A stretch of 52,893 nt of DNA from Actinomycetes bacterium (GTDB lineage: Bacteria > Actinomycetota > Actinomycetes > DATJPE01), in the NCBI GenBank assembly GCA_035506535.1, contig DATJPE010000078.1:1-52893 (forward strand). The letters run 5' to 3'. The notes under the pieces were generated by a model. That model was not told where the DNA came from. It saw only the letters and a program-made list of their open reading frames with translations, and ran no database searches. Position numbers and translations under genes: made by a program. Numbering within the stretch: the stretch's first letter is position 1; each line of letters begins with the position of its first letter. Positions 7,567 to 15,362 of the stretch are shown piece by piece.

Positions 7567-7614
7567 TTGTTGATACATCCGCAAACTATCGAGCGAACGC
7601 GGACATGTCAACAA
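7567..7614. promoter_or_regulatory. Inverted repeat in divergent promoter region, likely MarR operator
   Basis: Left arm TTGTTGATACATCCGC (7567-7582) and right arm GCGGACATGTCAACAA (7599-7614) match at 13 of 16 positions when folded, with a 16-base spacer. It fills the gap between the flavin-reductase/pirin operon (minus) and the marR gene (plus). That is where MarR-type regulators usually bind to control both themselves and the divergent operon. Confidence 0.55.
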
Positions 7615-7631
7615 ACTGCTAAGGTCGATGC

Positions 7632-8138
7632 GTGGATGCGAAGCGGCTGGACGACCGCGAAGCTCGGGCGTGGCGGGGGTTTCATCGTCTTCGTACCGAA
7701 TTGACCGCCCACCTGGCCCGCCAGCTGGCCCGCGACAGCGGGCTCACCGAGGCCGACTACGCGGTACTGGTACAGGTGTCAGAAGCCCCTGGACGCCGGC
7801 TGCGATCCCGCGACCTCGGTCGAGCACTGCGGTGGGATCGCAGCCGGCTGTCTCACCAGGTCGGCCGAATGGAACGACGTGGAACGCTGCGACGTGAGTC
7901 CTGTCCGAGTGATGCTCGAGGGTTTGACGTCGTTCTCACCGATGCTGGGCTGGAGGCAATTGAGGCAGCCGCTCCCATCCACCTGGCAGCCGTGCGGCAC
8001 TGCTTCGTCGACATCCTGAGCCCAGAGCAACTCGACACGTTGACCGAGATCGCCAACGCAGTCACAGCGCATCTCGAAGCAGAACACGTCGACGCAACAG
8101 ACACTGACGAACCAACAGCCAGCGCTGAACCCGACTGA
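7632..8138 (+). CDS. MarR-family transcriptional regulator
   Basis: The 168-residue winged-helix protein has helices around DSGLTEADYAVLVQVSEAPG, recognition helix RWDRSRLSHQVGRMERRG, and wing RRESCPSDARGFDVVLTDAG. MarR proteins are dimeric repressors that usually respond to small phenolic or oxidising ligands. The GTG at 7632 is the first start after the inverted repeat. Divergent placement next to the pirin/hydrolase/monooxygenase operon makes that operon its probable target. It contains two cysteines (CPSD and RHCFVD). The C-terminal tail is acidic and probably disordered. Confidence 0.92.
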   Translation: MDAKRLDDREARAWRGFHRLRTELTAHLARQLARDSGLTEADYAVLVQVSEAPGRRLRSRDLGRALRWDRSRLSHQVGRMERRGTLRRESCPSDARGFDVVLTDAGLEAIEAAAPIHLAAVRHCFVDILSPEQLDTLTEIANAVTAHLEAEHVDATDTDEPTASAEPD

Positions 8139-8197
8139 TCAGTTTCGGACGCTCATCAGCATCATCGGGCACAACTGGGTCTGGGCGGATTCACGTT

Positions 8198-8220
8198 GGG
8201 CGGCGATCAAGGTGCCGCCC
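8198..8220 (-). terminator. Hairpin just past the tmRNA 3' end
   Basis: GGGCGGC (8198-8204) and GCCGCCC (8214-8220) form a perfect 7-bp GC stem with a 9-base loop, three bases beyond the tmRNA 3' end. It would serve as terminator for ssrA, and possibly for the convergent marR gene. There is no T-tract, as is common in high-GC actinobacteria. Confidence 0.45.
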
Positions 8221-8221
8221 C

Positions 8222-8236
8222 AGTGGAGGTGGCGGG
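8222..8236. repeat. Candidate attachment site, tmRNA-proximal copy
   Basis: AGTGGAGGTGGCGGG covers the 3' acceptor strand of tmRNA and is repeated exactly at 3112-3126. The tmRNA acceptor stem remains fully paired, as expected when an element restores the gene on integration. Confidence 0.5.
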
Positions 8237-8589
8237 AATCGAACCCGCGTCCTTCGGCAGTGAACCAGGGCTTCTCCGGGTGCAGCCAGCGAGTGGTCTA
8301 CTCGGCCCCGACAGTCATGCTGGCGAGCTGTCGCCGGGTCCAGTCGCTGTTTGGTGTTCCTCACGTCCCCGCGACCGAGGCGAGAGGTGAGCTTCCTAGC
8401 GATGCCAGATCCCGGGCCGGAAGCACTCCCGGGCTGACACAGTCACTCAGGCTTAGGCAGCGAGAGCGAACTGGGTGCGGTTTGAGTTCGCACTTGTGTT
8501 TAGTACGACGCGTGGTTTACGAGGTCAGTGTCGTCATCCTCGACCCGCTTCCCCTGGCTCGACGTCCGAAGTCGAAGCCAATCACCCCC
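8224..8589 (-). ncRNA. ssrA: tmRNA (transfer-messenger RNA)
   Basis: On the minus strand the gene begins GGGGGTGATTGGCTTCGACT, typical of actinobacterial tmRNA. It ends with a T-arm containing GGTTCGATTCCCGCC and acceptor strand CACCTCC plus discriminator A. GGGGGUG pairs with CACCUCC over seven positions with one G-U, which fixes both ends (366 nt). CCA is not encoded; the next bases are CTG. The tag frame reads NTSANSNRTQFALAA and stops at 8453-8455. The tmRNA rescues stalled ribosomes together with SmpB, encoded 3.3 kb upstream of it at 11891-12370. The triplet before the Asn codon is CTA, so the resume codon is uncertain. Confidence 0.96.
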
Positions 8590-8614
8590 TGTGCAGTTGT
8601 ACCTCCAGAGTATG

Positions 8615-8932
8615 TCAGCGCGGCACGCCCGTCTCCACCGGATATCCCGACCGGCGCCAGTCGTGCATCCCCCCGGCCACGTTGATCGCGCTGATGCCCT
8701 GGGTCGCCAGGAAGTCGGCCACGACCGCACTGCGGGCGCCGACCTCACAGATGACGTACAGCGGCTGGCCGCCCCGCAGGTCCTCCACGCGGCCGCGGAC
8801 GGTGCGCATCGGGACCAGCTCGGAGCCGGCCACGTGCCCGAGGACGTACTCCTCCTCCTCACGCACGTCGACCAGACGCGCGCCCTCGGCGAGGGCGACC
8901 TGCAACTCGGTGATGTTGGCCTCCACGCACAT
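8615..8932 (-). CDS. Rhodanese-like domain protein
   Basis: The 105-residue single rhodanese domain carries LVDVREEEEYVLGHVAGS and an active-site loop with Cys62 (YVICEVGARS), followed by NVAGGMHDWRRSGYPVE. Rhodaneses carry a persulfide on that cysteine and move sulfane sulfur to cyanide, thiols or other acceptors. The ATG at 8932 overlaps the stop of the secreted-protein gene (TGATG), so the two are translationally coupled. The protein has no signal peptide and should be cytosolic. Confidence 0.92.
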   Translation of the reverse strand: MCVEANITELQVALAEGARLVDVREEEEYVLGHVAGSELVPMRTVRGRVEDLRGGQPLYVICEVGARSAVVADFLATQGISAINVAGGMHDWRRSGYPVETGVPR

Positions 8933-9966
8933 CAGCCTGCCACGCCTCCACTGCTCGAGCTGGCCATGAGCGAGGAGGTGTCGACGGCCTGGAAGGCCGA
9001 CGCCGGGATCTTCTTGAGCTGGTCGAGCAGCGCCGAGGGCCAGTGGGTGTCCTGGGTGCCCTGGAAGTACCACGGGGAGCCGTTGTCGGCGAGCACCAGA
9101 CCGTACTTCTTCATCGCCTTGAGGATCTCCTGCGCCTGAGCGGAGTAGCCGGAGATCGGGTACGACGCCTTGAGGCGGAAGCGCGCGCCCATCGGCGGGT
9201 AGGCCCAGCTCGACGTCGACCCCGCCTCGTGGCGCGCCGGCCACAGGTAGTGGGTGGACGTGATGTCGGTCGTGAACCGGATGGCGTGGTCGATGCGGTT
9301 GTACTTGACCTCGTCCCAGCGCAGCAGCCCCGGCATGATCGGCAGCCCGGCCGCGTCGGCAGAGGTCCAGCCGGCGGGGCGCAGCTTGTTCGACGTCAGG
9401 GACCACACGGCGCCGGAGCCGGCGTGCCAGACCCCGCTCGACGACTTCTTCGCGTTCCAGAGCTCGTAGAGCTTGCACGTGCTCTTGTCCACGATGATCG
9501 CGTGCCGGTCGCCGGTGGCGTTGGCCCCGCCCTCGATCTTGGTGTCGGACCCAAGCGGGTACTTCACGTGGTCGCTCTCGTCGGAGTAGCCGAAGACCAC
9601 GGACACCTTGGCGTGGGTGCCGGACACGTAGGTGATCGGGATGCCGTACGGCACGGGCTGGGCGCCGTACGACGGCCCGAAGTCGGGGTGCAGCTTGCTG
9701 CTCGGCGACATGTGGGACAGCCAGGTCGCGGAGCGGGGGTCCACCGGCAGCTTCGAGATGTCCGCGTGCCAGTAGTTGCTCGCCGGGAAGGCCGTGCACG
9801 TCGTCCCCGGCAGGTGGTGGGCGACGGGTGTGCTCGCCACGACCGCGGCGGCGGCCTTCTCCGCGGGGGCCGCCTGGGCCGCGCCGCTGACCAGGACGAG
9901 TGGTACGCCCGCCGCGAGTGCGGCAGCGACGGCGAGCGGCGTACGGCGCGAGCGAAGGCTCCTCAT
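8932..9966 (-). CDS. Secreted protein of unknown function
   Basis: The 344-residue protein begins with a basic n-region, a hydrophobic stretch (about 12-28) and an AQA-AP signal-peptidase site near residue 33. The mature part is rich in Trp, Tyr and His with many loop-like segments (for example WHADISKLPVDPR and HAIIVDKSTCKLYELW), and has two cysteines near residues 57 and 164. I do not recognise the family; the pattern suggests a beta-rich extracellular domain. It is coupled to the rhodanese gene and lies downstream of the DUF2207 gene after 55 bases. Confidence 0.75.
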   Translation of the reverse strand: MRSLRSRRTPLAVAAALAAGVPLVLVSGAAQAAPAEKAAAAVVASTPVAHHLPGTTCTAFPASNYWHADISKLPVDPRSATWLSHMSPSSKLHPDFGPSYGAQPVPYGIPITYVSGTHAKVSVVFGYSDESDHVKYPLGSDTKIEGGANATGDRHAIIVDKSTCKLYELWNAKKSSSGVWHAGSGAVWSLTSNKLRPAGWTSADAAGLPIMPGLLRWDEVKYNRIDHAIRFTTDITSTHYLWPARHEAGSTSSWAYPPMGARFRLKASYPISGYSAQAQEILKAMKKYGLVLADNGSPWYFQGTQDTHWPSALLDQLKKIPASAFQAVDTSSLMASSSSGGVAG

Positions 9967-10021
9967 GGCGCTGCTATCGGCGCCAGGTGCTGGCCGGGTT
10001 AGACGCCTGACGAGTGATGAC

Positions 10022-11884
10022 TCACCAGGAGCCCCCGCCCCCGCCGCCGAAGCCGCCGCCGGAGAAGGTGGCCCCGCCGGTCCCGGCGGACACCGGCGCC
10101 TCGGCCATGGCCGCCCCAGTCGTGGCCGCGAAGGAGGACAGCGAGTCCGTCAGCGACCCGAGGTCCCAGCCGGGCGGGCCGACGTACCAGGCCAGCGCCG
10201 GCGAGACCGGGACGCCGCCCGCGCCCACGGCCCCCGCCGCGCCGATCGAGGCGAACGCCTTCGCCCAGCGGTCCGCCTCGTGGAAGACGATCGCGTAGGG
10301 CAGGTAGCGGGAGAAGATGTCCTCCCGCTCCTCGAAGCGCAGCTGCTCGGCCTCCGCGGTCGCGATGTACTGCCGGAACCCGAGGGTCTTGGTCAGCGCG
10401 GCGCGCCCCTTGGCGGTCCGCGCCGGCATCCGGTGGGCGACCGCGAGCAGGCCGAGCCCCGCGACGACGAGCCCCAGCCCGATGAGCCCCGCGTGGGTGT
10501 AGCGGGCGAGCAGGTACGTCGCCCCGACGGCCAGGGCCACCGCGAACAGGCCGATCCCCGTCCACGTCGTGCGCACCGACTGCGGCGAGGAGCGGAAGAA
10601 GCCCTGGCGCACGGCGTCGACGTACATCTCGGACTTCACCTCCTCGAGCTGCTTCGAGAACGTCCGCTTCAGCTCCGAGACCTGGACCGAGGAGCGCCCG
10701 GCGAACAGCTTGGCCAGCAGCACCTGTTCGTAGGGCAGGAGCTTGCTGTAGTCCGTGGACAGCTGGACCAGGGTCCAGTCGCGCGAGGCGAACCAGTGCG
10801 CGCGCTCCTGCTCCTCGATGCGCAGGTAGCCGCGCACCGCGAGGTCGACGATCGTCGCGGAGACGTCGAGCGGGTCGACCCGCTCGTCGAGCAGCGTCCC
10901 GACCTGGCCAGGCCGCAGCCCGTCGGGTGGCTGGAACTCCACGGCGACCGGGGTCCGGTCGAACAGCGGCTCGGTCTCCTCGGGGCCGCTGCCGCCGACC
11001 GGGGTGAGGCCGGGCACCTGGCCGACGTAGCGCTTGTCCCTGCCCTTGCGCCCGACGAGGACCCCGACTCCGAACAGCCCGGCCAGGGCAACCAGGCCCG
11101 CGCCACCGACCGTGGGAGCGGACACCGAGAAGGCCCGCGAGACCGCCCACTTCTCCTTGAGGATCGGCTGGGCGGCGTCGGCTGCCACCGCGTCGGACGG
11201 CGCCGCGACCGACACGGTCACGCCCTCGTCCGCGCCAAGGTCGCGCTGGCTCACGTGGGCGACTCCACCCCGCACGACCGCCGTGGTGCACGGCAGCGCC
11301 GCGCCCTGCGGGCCCTGGAAGCACACGACGCTGGTGACCTTGGCGGGGAAGCTGACGCTCACCGTGGCCAGCCCCACGGGTGCCTGCCACTGCGTGCCGA
11401 GGGCGTTCCAGTCGAGCTGGACATGGTCGGAGAAGCGGTTCAGCGCGCCGCGGACGTCGTAGCCGAGCACGTACGTGTGCTGACCGGTGATCGTCTTGTT
11501 CGGGTCCCCGATGCGGATCACGAGGTAGCGCCCGGAGTGGCTGGTCTTGACCTGGTCCGGGGCGTCGCTGGTCACGTGGATGTTCGAGATCTCCAGGACC
11601 CGCTCGTACGCCGGCTTCGGCGGGTAGTCGTAGACCACGGGGATGGTGCGGTAGATCCCGTGGTGCGGGGTGTCGCCGAAGTCGTAGACGATGCGCTCCC
11701 GCACATGGGTCACGCCGTCGCGGGCGACGGTGACCGTGACGGCGTACGACCGCGTCACCTCCCCGGTCTGCGCCCACGCCCGCGACCCACCGAACGCCCC
11801 GCCGACCAGCGCCGGCGCGAGCACCAGTGCCAGCGCCATCCCAAGCCCGAGCACCACGAACGCGAGCGAGGCACCCCGTTTCAT
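10022..11884 (-). CDS. DUF2207 membrane protein
   Basis: The 620-residue protein has an N-terminal signal or anchor segment. A beta-rich extracytoplasmic domain follows (RSYAVTVTVARDGVTHVRER and DVRGALNRFSDHVQLDWN), then a membrane segment near residue 265, a cytoplasmic domain, two further membrane segments (about 440-480) and a Gly-rich tail ending GGGGGGSW. This order is typical of DUF2207, widespread in actinobacteria and of unknown function. It follows smpB by six bases on the same strand. Start ATG at 11884. Confidence 0.9.
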   Translation of the reverse strand: MKRGASLAFVVLGLGMALALVLAPALVGGAFGGSRAWAQTGEVTRSYAVTVTVARDGVTHVRERIVYDFGDTPHHGIYRTIPVVYDYPPKPAYERVLEISNIHVTSDAPDQVKTSHSGRYLVIRIGDPNKTITGQHTYVLGYDVRGALNRFSDHVQLDWNALGTQWQAPVGLATVSVSFPAKVTSVVCFQGPQGAALPCTTAVVRGGVAHVSQRDLGADEGVTVSVAAPSDAVAADAAQPILKEKWAVSRAFSVSAPTVGGAGLVALAGLFGVGVLVGRKGRDKRYVGQVPGLTPVGGSGPEETEPLFDRTPVAVEFQPPDGLRPGQVGTLLDERVDPLDVSATIVDLAVRGYLRIEEQERAHWFASRDWTLVQLSTDYSKLLPYEQVLLAKLFAGRSSVQVSELKRTFSKQLEEVKSEMYVDAVRQGFFRSSPQSVRTTWTGIGLFAVALAVGATYLLARYTHAGLIGLGLVVAGLGLLAVAHRMPARTAKGRAALTKTLGFRQYIATAEAEQLRFEEREDIFSRYLPYAIVFHEADRWAKAFASIGAAGAVGAGGVPVSPALAWYVGPPGWDLGSLTDSLSSFAATTGAAMAEAPVSAGTGGATFSGGGFGGGGGGSW

Positions 11885-11890
11885 GGGTGC

Positions 11891-12370
11891 TCAGTCCTCC
11901 TGGCCGCGGGCGCGGCGGGCCACCGCCCGCTGGGTCTCGCGTGTCGCCTGCCGCTCGGCGAGCGCATGGCGCTTGTCGTAGGTCTTCTTGCCCCGCGCCA
12001 CCGCGAGCTCGACCTTGGCGTAGCCGTCCTTGAAGTACAGCGAGAGCGGTACGAGCGTGAGGCCGGTCTCCTTCGTCCGGCCGACCAGCTTGTGGATCTC
12101 ACCCTTGCGCAGCAGCAGCTTGCGCACCCGTCGCGGGGCGTGGTTGTTCCAGGTCCCCTCGGTGTACTCCGGGATGTGCACGTTGTGCAGCCACACCTCG
12201 CCGTCCCTGACCGTGGCGTAGCCGTCGACGAGCGAGGCACGCCCGGCCCGCAGCGACTTCACTTCGGTGCCGGTGAGCACGAGCCCGGCCTCGTAGGTGT
12301 CCTCGATGTGGTAGTCGTGGCGCGCCTTCTTGTTCTGGGCCACCAGCTTGCGGCCCTCCTCACGCGGCAT
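11891..12370 (-). CDS. smpB: SsrA-binding protein SmpB
   Basis: The 159-residue protein has the SmpB barrel: [34 protein letters not shown], a central [19 protein letters not shown] segment, and a basic C-terminal tail ([18 protein letters not shown]) that enters the ribosome decoding site. It binds tmRNA and delivers it to stalled ribosomes. The length is normal. It lies three bases downstream of the S41 protease gene and shares the neighbourhood with ssrA, the classic arrangement. Confidence 0.98.
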   Translation of the reverse strand: MPREEGRKLVAQNKKARHDYHIEDTYEAGLVLTGTEVKSLRAGRASLVDGYATVRDGEVWLHNVHIPEYTEGTWNNHAPRRVRKLLLRKGEIHKLVGRTKETGLTLVPLSLYFKDGYAKVELAVARGKKTYDKRHALAERQATRETQRAVARRARGQED

Positions 12371-12373
12371 GGC

Positions 12374-13564
12374 TCAGCCCCGCCCCGCCGGGCCGACCGC
12401 GGCGACCAGCCCGCTCAGCACCTCGAGCGCCCGCGCCTCGGCCACCCGCGGTGAGGCGGTCGGGTCGACCGAGATGTCCGGCTCGATGCCGACCCCGTCG
12501 ATGGTCCGGCCGGCGGGCGTGACGTAGGTCCCCACGGTGATCTCGATCGCCGAGCCGTCGGCCAGCCGCGAGGGCTCCTGGACCGACCCCTTCCCGTACG
12601 TCCGCGAGCCGACGACCACCGCGCGCCCGCGGTCCTGCAGGGCGGCGGTGACGATCTCCGCCGCGCTCGCCGTGCCTCCGTCGACCAGGACGACCAGCGG
12701 AGTCCTCGTGTCTCCGCCCGGGCTCGCGTCCAGCGTGGTGCGCCCCTGGTCCCTGCGGTCCAGGGACACCACCGGTCCACCGTTGAGGAAGGCGCCGGCG
12801 ACCTCGACCGCCTCGTCGACGAGTCCGCCCGGGTCGTCGCGCAGGTCGAGGATCACCCCGGAGAGGCGGTGGCCCCGCTCGGCCGCGAGCGCCGCACGGA
12901 CCTGGCGCCCCACACCGGAGGTGAAGGAGCCGATCCCGATCCGCAGCACCCCGCCGGACAGGCGCTCGACGGTCACCGAGTCGCTGCTGACGTCGGTGCG
13001 CACCAGGGTCAGGCTGCGCTCGTCACCCGCCGGTGAACGCACGATCACGCTCACCGGGGTCCCGCTCTTGCCGCGAAGCGCCGACGCGGCGGCGGCGACC
13101 CCGTGGCCGGTGACCGCCTGGCTGCCGACGAGCAGCAGCTGATCCCCCGCCGTGACCCCCGCGGTCGCCGCCGGGGAGCCCGGCTGGACGCTGGCCACGG
13201 TGATCTCCCCGTCGATGGCCTGGCGCAGCCAGAGACCGACGCCGGTGTAGCGACCTTCGAGGGCCGAGCTGAACGCGGCGTAGTCCTGCGCGGGATAGTA
13301 GGCGGACCACCGGTCGTCGAGGACCGAGAGCATGCCCTCGACCGCGGCCTTCTCCAGGGCCGCCTTGCTCACCGGGTGCTCGGCGTCCGCCTCGATCTTG
13401 GCCGCCGCCTGGTCGAGGACGCCGGGGCTGGCGGCCGCGTCGGAGCCCTTGGCGGAGCCGTCCTGGTCGGCCGTGGACGTCACCAGGCCACCGGCCGCGA
13501 AGGCGACCACGGCGACCAGGGTGTACGACAGCGCCCGCCGCAGCGGGGGCCTGAGGACGGCCAT
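12374..13564 (-). CDS. S41-family carboxy-terminal processing protease
   Basis: The 396-residue protein has an N-terminal membrane segment (about 11-29), a PDZ domain around 105-190 (GVGLWLRQ, PAATAGVTAGDQLL), and a tail-specific protease core with nucleophile Ser300 (VDGGTASAAEIV) and Lys325 (RTYGKGSVQE). Such proteases act outside the membrane on unfolded or C-terminally tagged envelope proteins. It sits between ftsX and smpB, so it is probably co-transcribed with translation-rescue and division genes. The length is usual for CtpA-type enzymes. Confidence 0.94.
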   Translation of the reverse strand: MAVLRPPLRRALSYTLVAVVAFAAGGLVTSTADQDGSAKGSDAAASPGVLDQAAAKIEADAEHPVSKAALEKAAVEGMLSVLDDRWSAYYPAQDYAAFSSALEGRYTGVGLWLRQAIDGEITVASVQPGSPAATAGVTAGDQLLLVGSQAVTGHGVAAAASALRGKSGTPVSVIVRSPAGDERSLTLVRTDVSSDSVTVERLSGGVLRIGIGSFTSGVGRQVRAALAAERGHRLSGVILDLRDDPGGLVDEAVEVAGAFLNGGPVVSLDRRDQGRTTLDASPGGDTRTPLVVLVDGGTASAAEIVTAALQDRGRAVVVGSRTYGKGSVQEPSRLADGSAIEITVGTYVTPAGRTIDGVGIEPDISVDPTASPRVAEARALEVLSGLVAAVGPAGRG

Positions 13565-13606
13565 GACCGACCATCCTACGAGCGCCGGCGGGGCCGGACC
13601 GCGGCC

Positions 13607-14512
13607 TCAGACGCGCAGGTATCGCTGCAGGGAGACGAACGAGGCCACCGCGGCGAGCACGACACCCAGGACGAGGGTGAAGATCATGACCCCGCCGGCG
13701 GTGCCCCAGCCGATCCAGTCGCTGATCCGTACGTTCTCCGGCAGGCGATCTCGGAAGAAGACCTTCTCCACCATCGCGAAGACGCCGGCTGCGAGCAGGC
13801 CGCCGATGAGCGTCGACACCACGGCCTCGAGCACGAAGGGCAGCTGGATCGAGAGGTTGCTCGCGCCCACCAGCCGCTTGATGCCGGTCTCCCTGCGCCG
13901 GTTGAACGCCGACAGCTGGATCGTGTTGACGATGAGCAGCGTCGCGACCCCGAGCATGACGAACGCGACCGTGAGCGCGCCGATCTGCATCCAGCGCAGC
14001 ACGTTGAAGAACGCGCGCAGCTTGTCGCGCTCGTCCTCGACGTAGTCGACGCCGGGCCGCCCGCTGATCGCGCTCGACACCACGTCGAACTTCTTCGGGT
14101 CGGTGAGCTTGACCTCGTAGGTCTCCGGCAGCAGGTCGGGGGTGATGCTGGCCAGGATCGGCTGCCCCTTGAACAGCACCTGCGCGCGCTGGTACGCCTG
14201 CTGCTGGGAGACGTAGGTCACCCGCTCGACGTCCGGCAGGGCGCGCAGGTCGGCTGCGATGCTGTCGCGCTGGTCCTGGGTGACCGGGCCCGCGGCGCAG
14301 CTGGGCGAGGTGGAGTCCTCGCCGCACAGGGCGACGGTGACCTCGATGTTGCCGTACCAGAAGGCCTTGGTGAGCCGGGCCTGCTGGCGTACCGCCAGGC
14401 CCATCATGACCAGCAGCAACGAGACCATGACCGTGATGATCAGAGCCACGGTCATGAGCAGGTTGCGGCGCAGGCCGGAGGAGACCTCGCTCGTGACCAC
14501 GTGCGCTTGCAT
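13607..14512 (-). CDS. ftsX: Cell-division ABC transporter permease FtsX
   Basis: The 301-residue protein begins MQAHVVTSEVSSGLRRNL, the usual actinobacterial FtsX N-terminus. Four membrane segments flank a large extracytoplasmic loop (about residues 50-170), and three are grouped at the C-terminal end. FtsX with FtsE controls cell-wall hydrolases at the septum in response to ATP hydrolysis. The gene follows ftsE by 26 bases on the same strand. Nothing in the frame is unusual. Confidence 0.96.
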   Translation of the reverse strand: MQAHVVTSEVSSGLRRNLLMTVALIITVMVSLLLVMMGLAVRQQARLTKAFWYGNIEVTVALCGEDSTSPSCAAGPVTQDQRDSIAADLRALPDVERVTYVSQQQAYQRAQVLFKGQPILASITPDLLPETYEVKLTDPKKFDVVSSAISGRPGVDYVEDERDKLRAFFNVLRWMQIGALTVAFVMLGVATLLIVNTIQLSAFNRRRETGIKRLVGASNLSIQLPFVLEAVVSTLIGGLLAAGVFAMVEKVFFRDRLPENVRISDWIGWGTAGGVMIFTLVLGVVLAAVASFVSLQRYLRV

Positions 14513-14538
14513 CGATCCCTCAGCTCCTCAGGCGCGTC

Positions 14539-15228
14539 TCAGCGGGAGTAGCCGTAGACGCCGCGGGACTGGTCGCGGACGACGTGGCCGCCCTCGAGCT
14601 CGATCACTCGCTTGCGCATCTGGTCGACGATGACCGCGTCGTGGGTGGCCATGACCACGGTGGTCCCGGTGCGGTTGATCCGGTCCAGCAGCTTCATGAT
14701 CCCAACGGAGGTCGACGGGTCGAGGTTCCCGGTCGGCTCGTCCGCGATGAGCAGGAGAGGCCGGTTGACGAAGGCCCGGGCGATGGCCACGCGCTGCTGC
14801 TCGCCGCCGGAGAGCTCGTTCGGCAGCCGGTGCTCCTTGCCGCCGAGGCCCACCAACTCGAGCACCTCGGGGACGACGCGGTTGACCGTGTGCCGCGGCT
14901 TGCCGATGACCTCGAGCGCGAACGCGACGTTCTCGAAGACCGTCTTGTTGGGCAGCAGGCGGAAGTCCTGGAAGACGGTGCCGATCTGGCGGCGCAGGTG
15001 CGGGACCTTCCAGGACGAGAGCTTCGAGAGGTCCTTGCCGAGCACGTACACCTGGCCCGAGGTCGGACGGTCCTCCTTCAGCACCAGGCGCAGGAACGTC
15101 GACTTCCCGGAGCCGCTCGCCCCCACGAGGAAGACGAACTCACCCTTCTCCACCTCCAGCGAGACGTGCTCGAGCGCGGCACGACGCTGGGACGGATAGA
15201 GCTTGGTGACGTCGTTGAACTGGATCAC
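14539..15228 (-). CDS. ftsE: Cell-division ABC transporter ATP-binding protein FtsE
   Basis: The 229-residue ATPase has Walker [11 protein letters not shown]-loop [13 protein letters not shown], signature [14 protein letters not shown], Walker [13 protein letters not shown], and switch His in VMATHD. The ATG at 15228 begins [14 protein letters not shown]. It pairs with FtsX. The 134 bases upstream (15229-15362) separate it from the divergent paralog pair and presumably hold its promoter. prfB, the usual neighbour upstream, is here pushed about 2.1 kb away by those two genes. Confidence 0.97.
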   Translation of the reverse strand: MIQFNDVTKLYPSQRRAALEHVSLEVEKGEFVFLVGASGSGKSTFLRLVLKEDRPTSGQVYVLGKDLSKLSSWKVPHLRRQIGTVFQDFRLLPNKTVFENVAFALEVIGKPRHTVNRVVPEVLELVGLGGKEHRLPNELSGGEQQRVAIARAFVNRPLLLIADEPTGNLDPSTSVGIMKLLDRINRTGTTVVMATHDAVIVDQMRKRVIELEGGHVVRDQSRGVYGYSR

Positions 15229-15362
15229 GGTGGGGTATCGGCCGGGCTCGGGGTCAGGGCAAGCGAAGGGGGCCGGCCGACGGCCTACTGTACGTCGCTT
15301 CGCGGGCCTGCCCGGTGACCGGCGTGTCGCGTGGGCGCCCGCGCCGCGTCATGCTTGACCCG

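Noticed and set aside
8196-8390. Plus-strand peptide starting VEVAGIEPASFG
   Set aside because: This is the well-known false protein read from the antisense of the tmRNA 3' end, not a gene.
9776-12454. An 892-codon plus-strand open frame
   Set aside because: It runs antisense across the secreted protein, DUF2207 and smpB genes, shows no domain, and is rich in Arg, Pro and Gly as a GC shadow.
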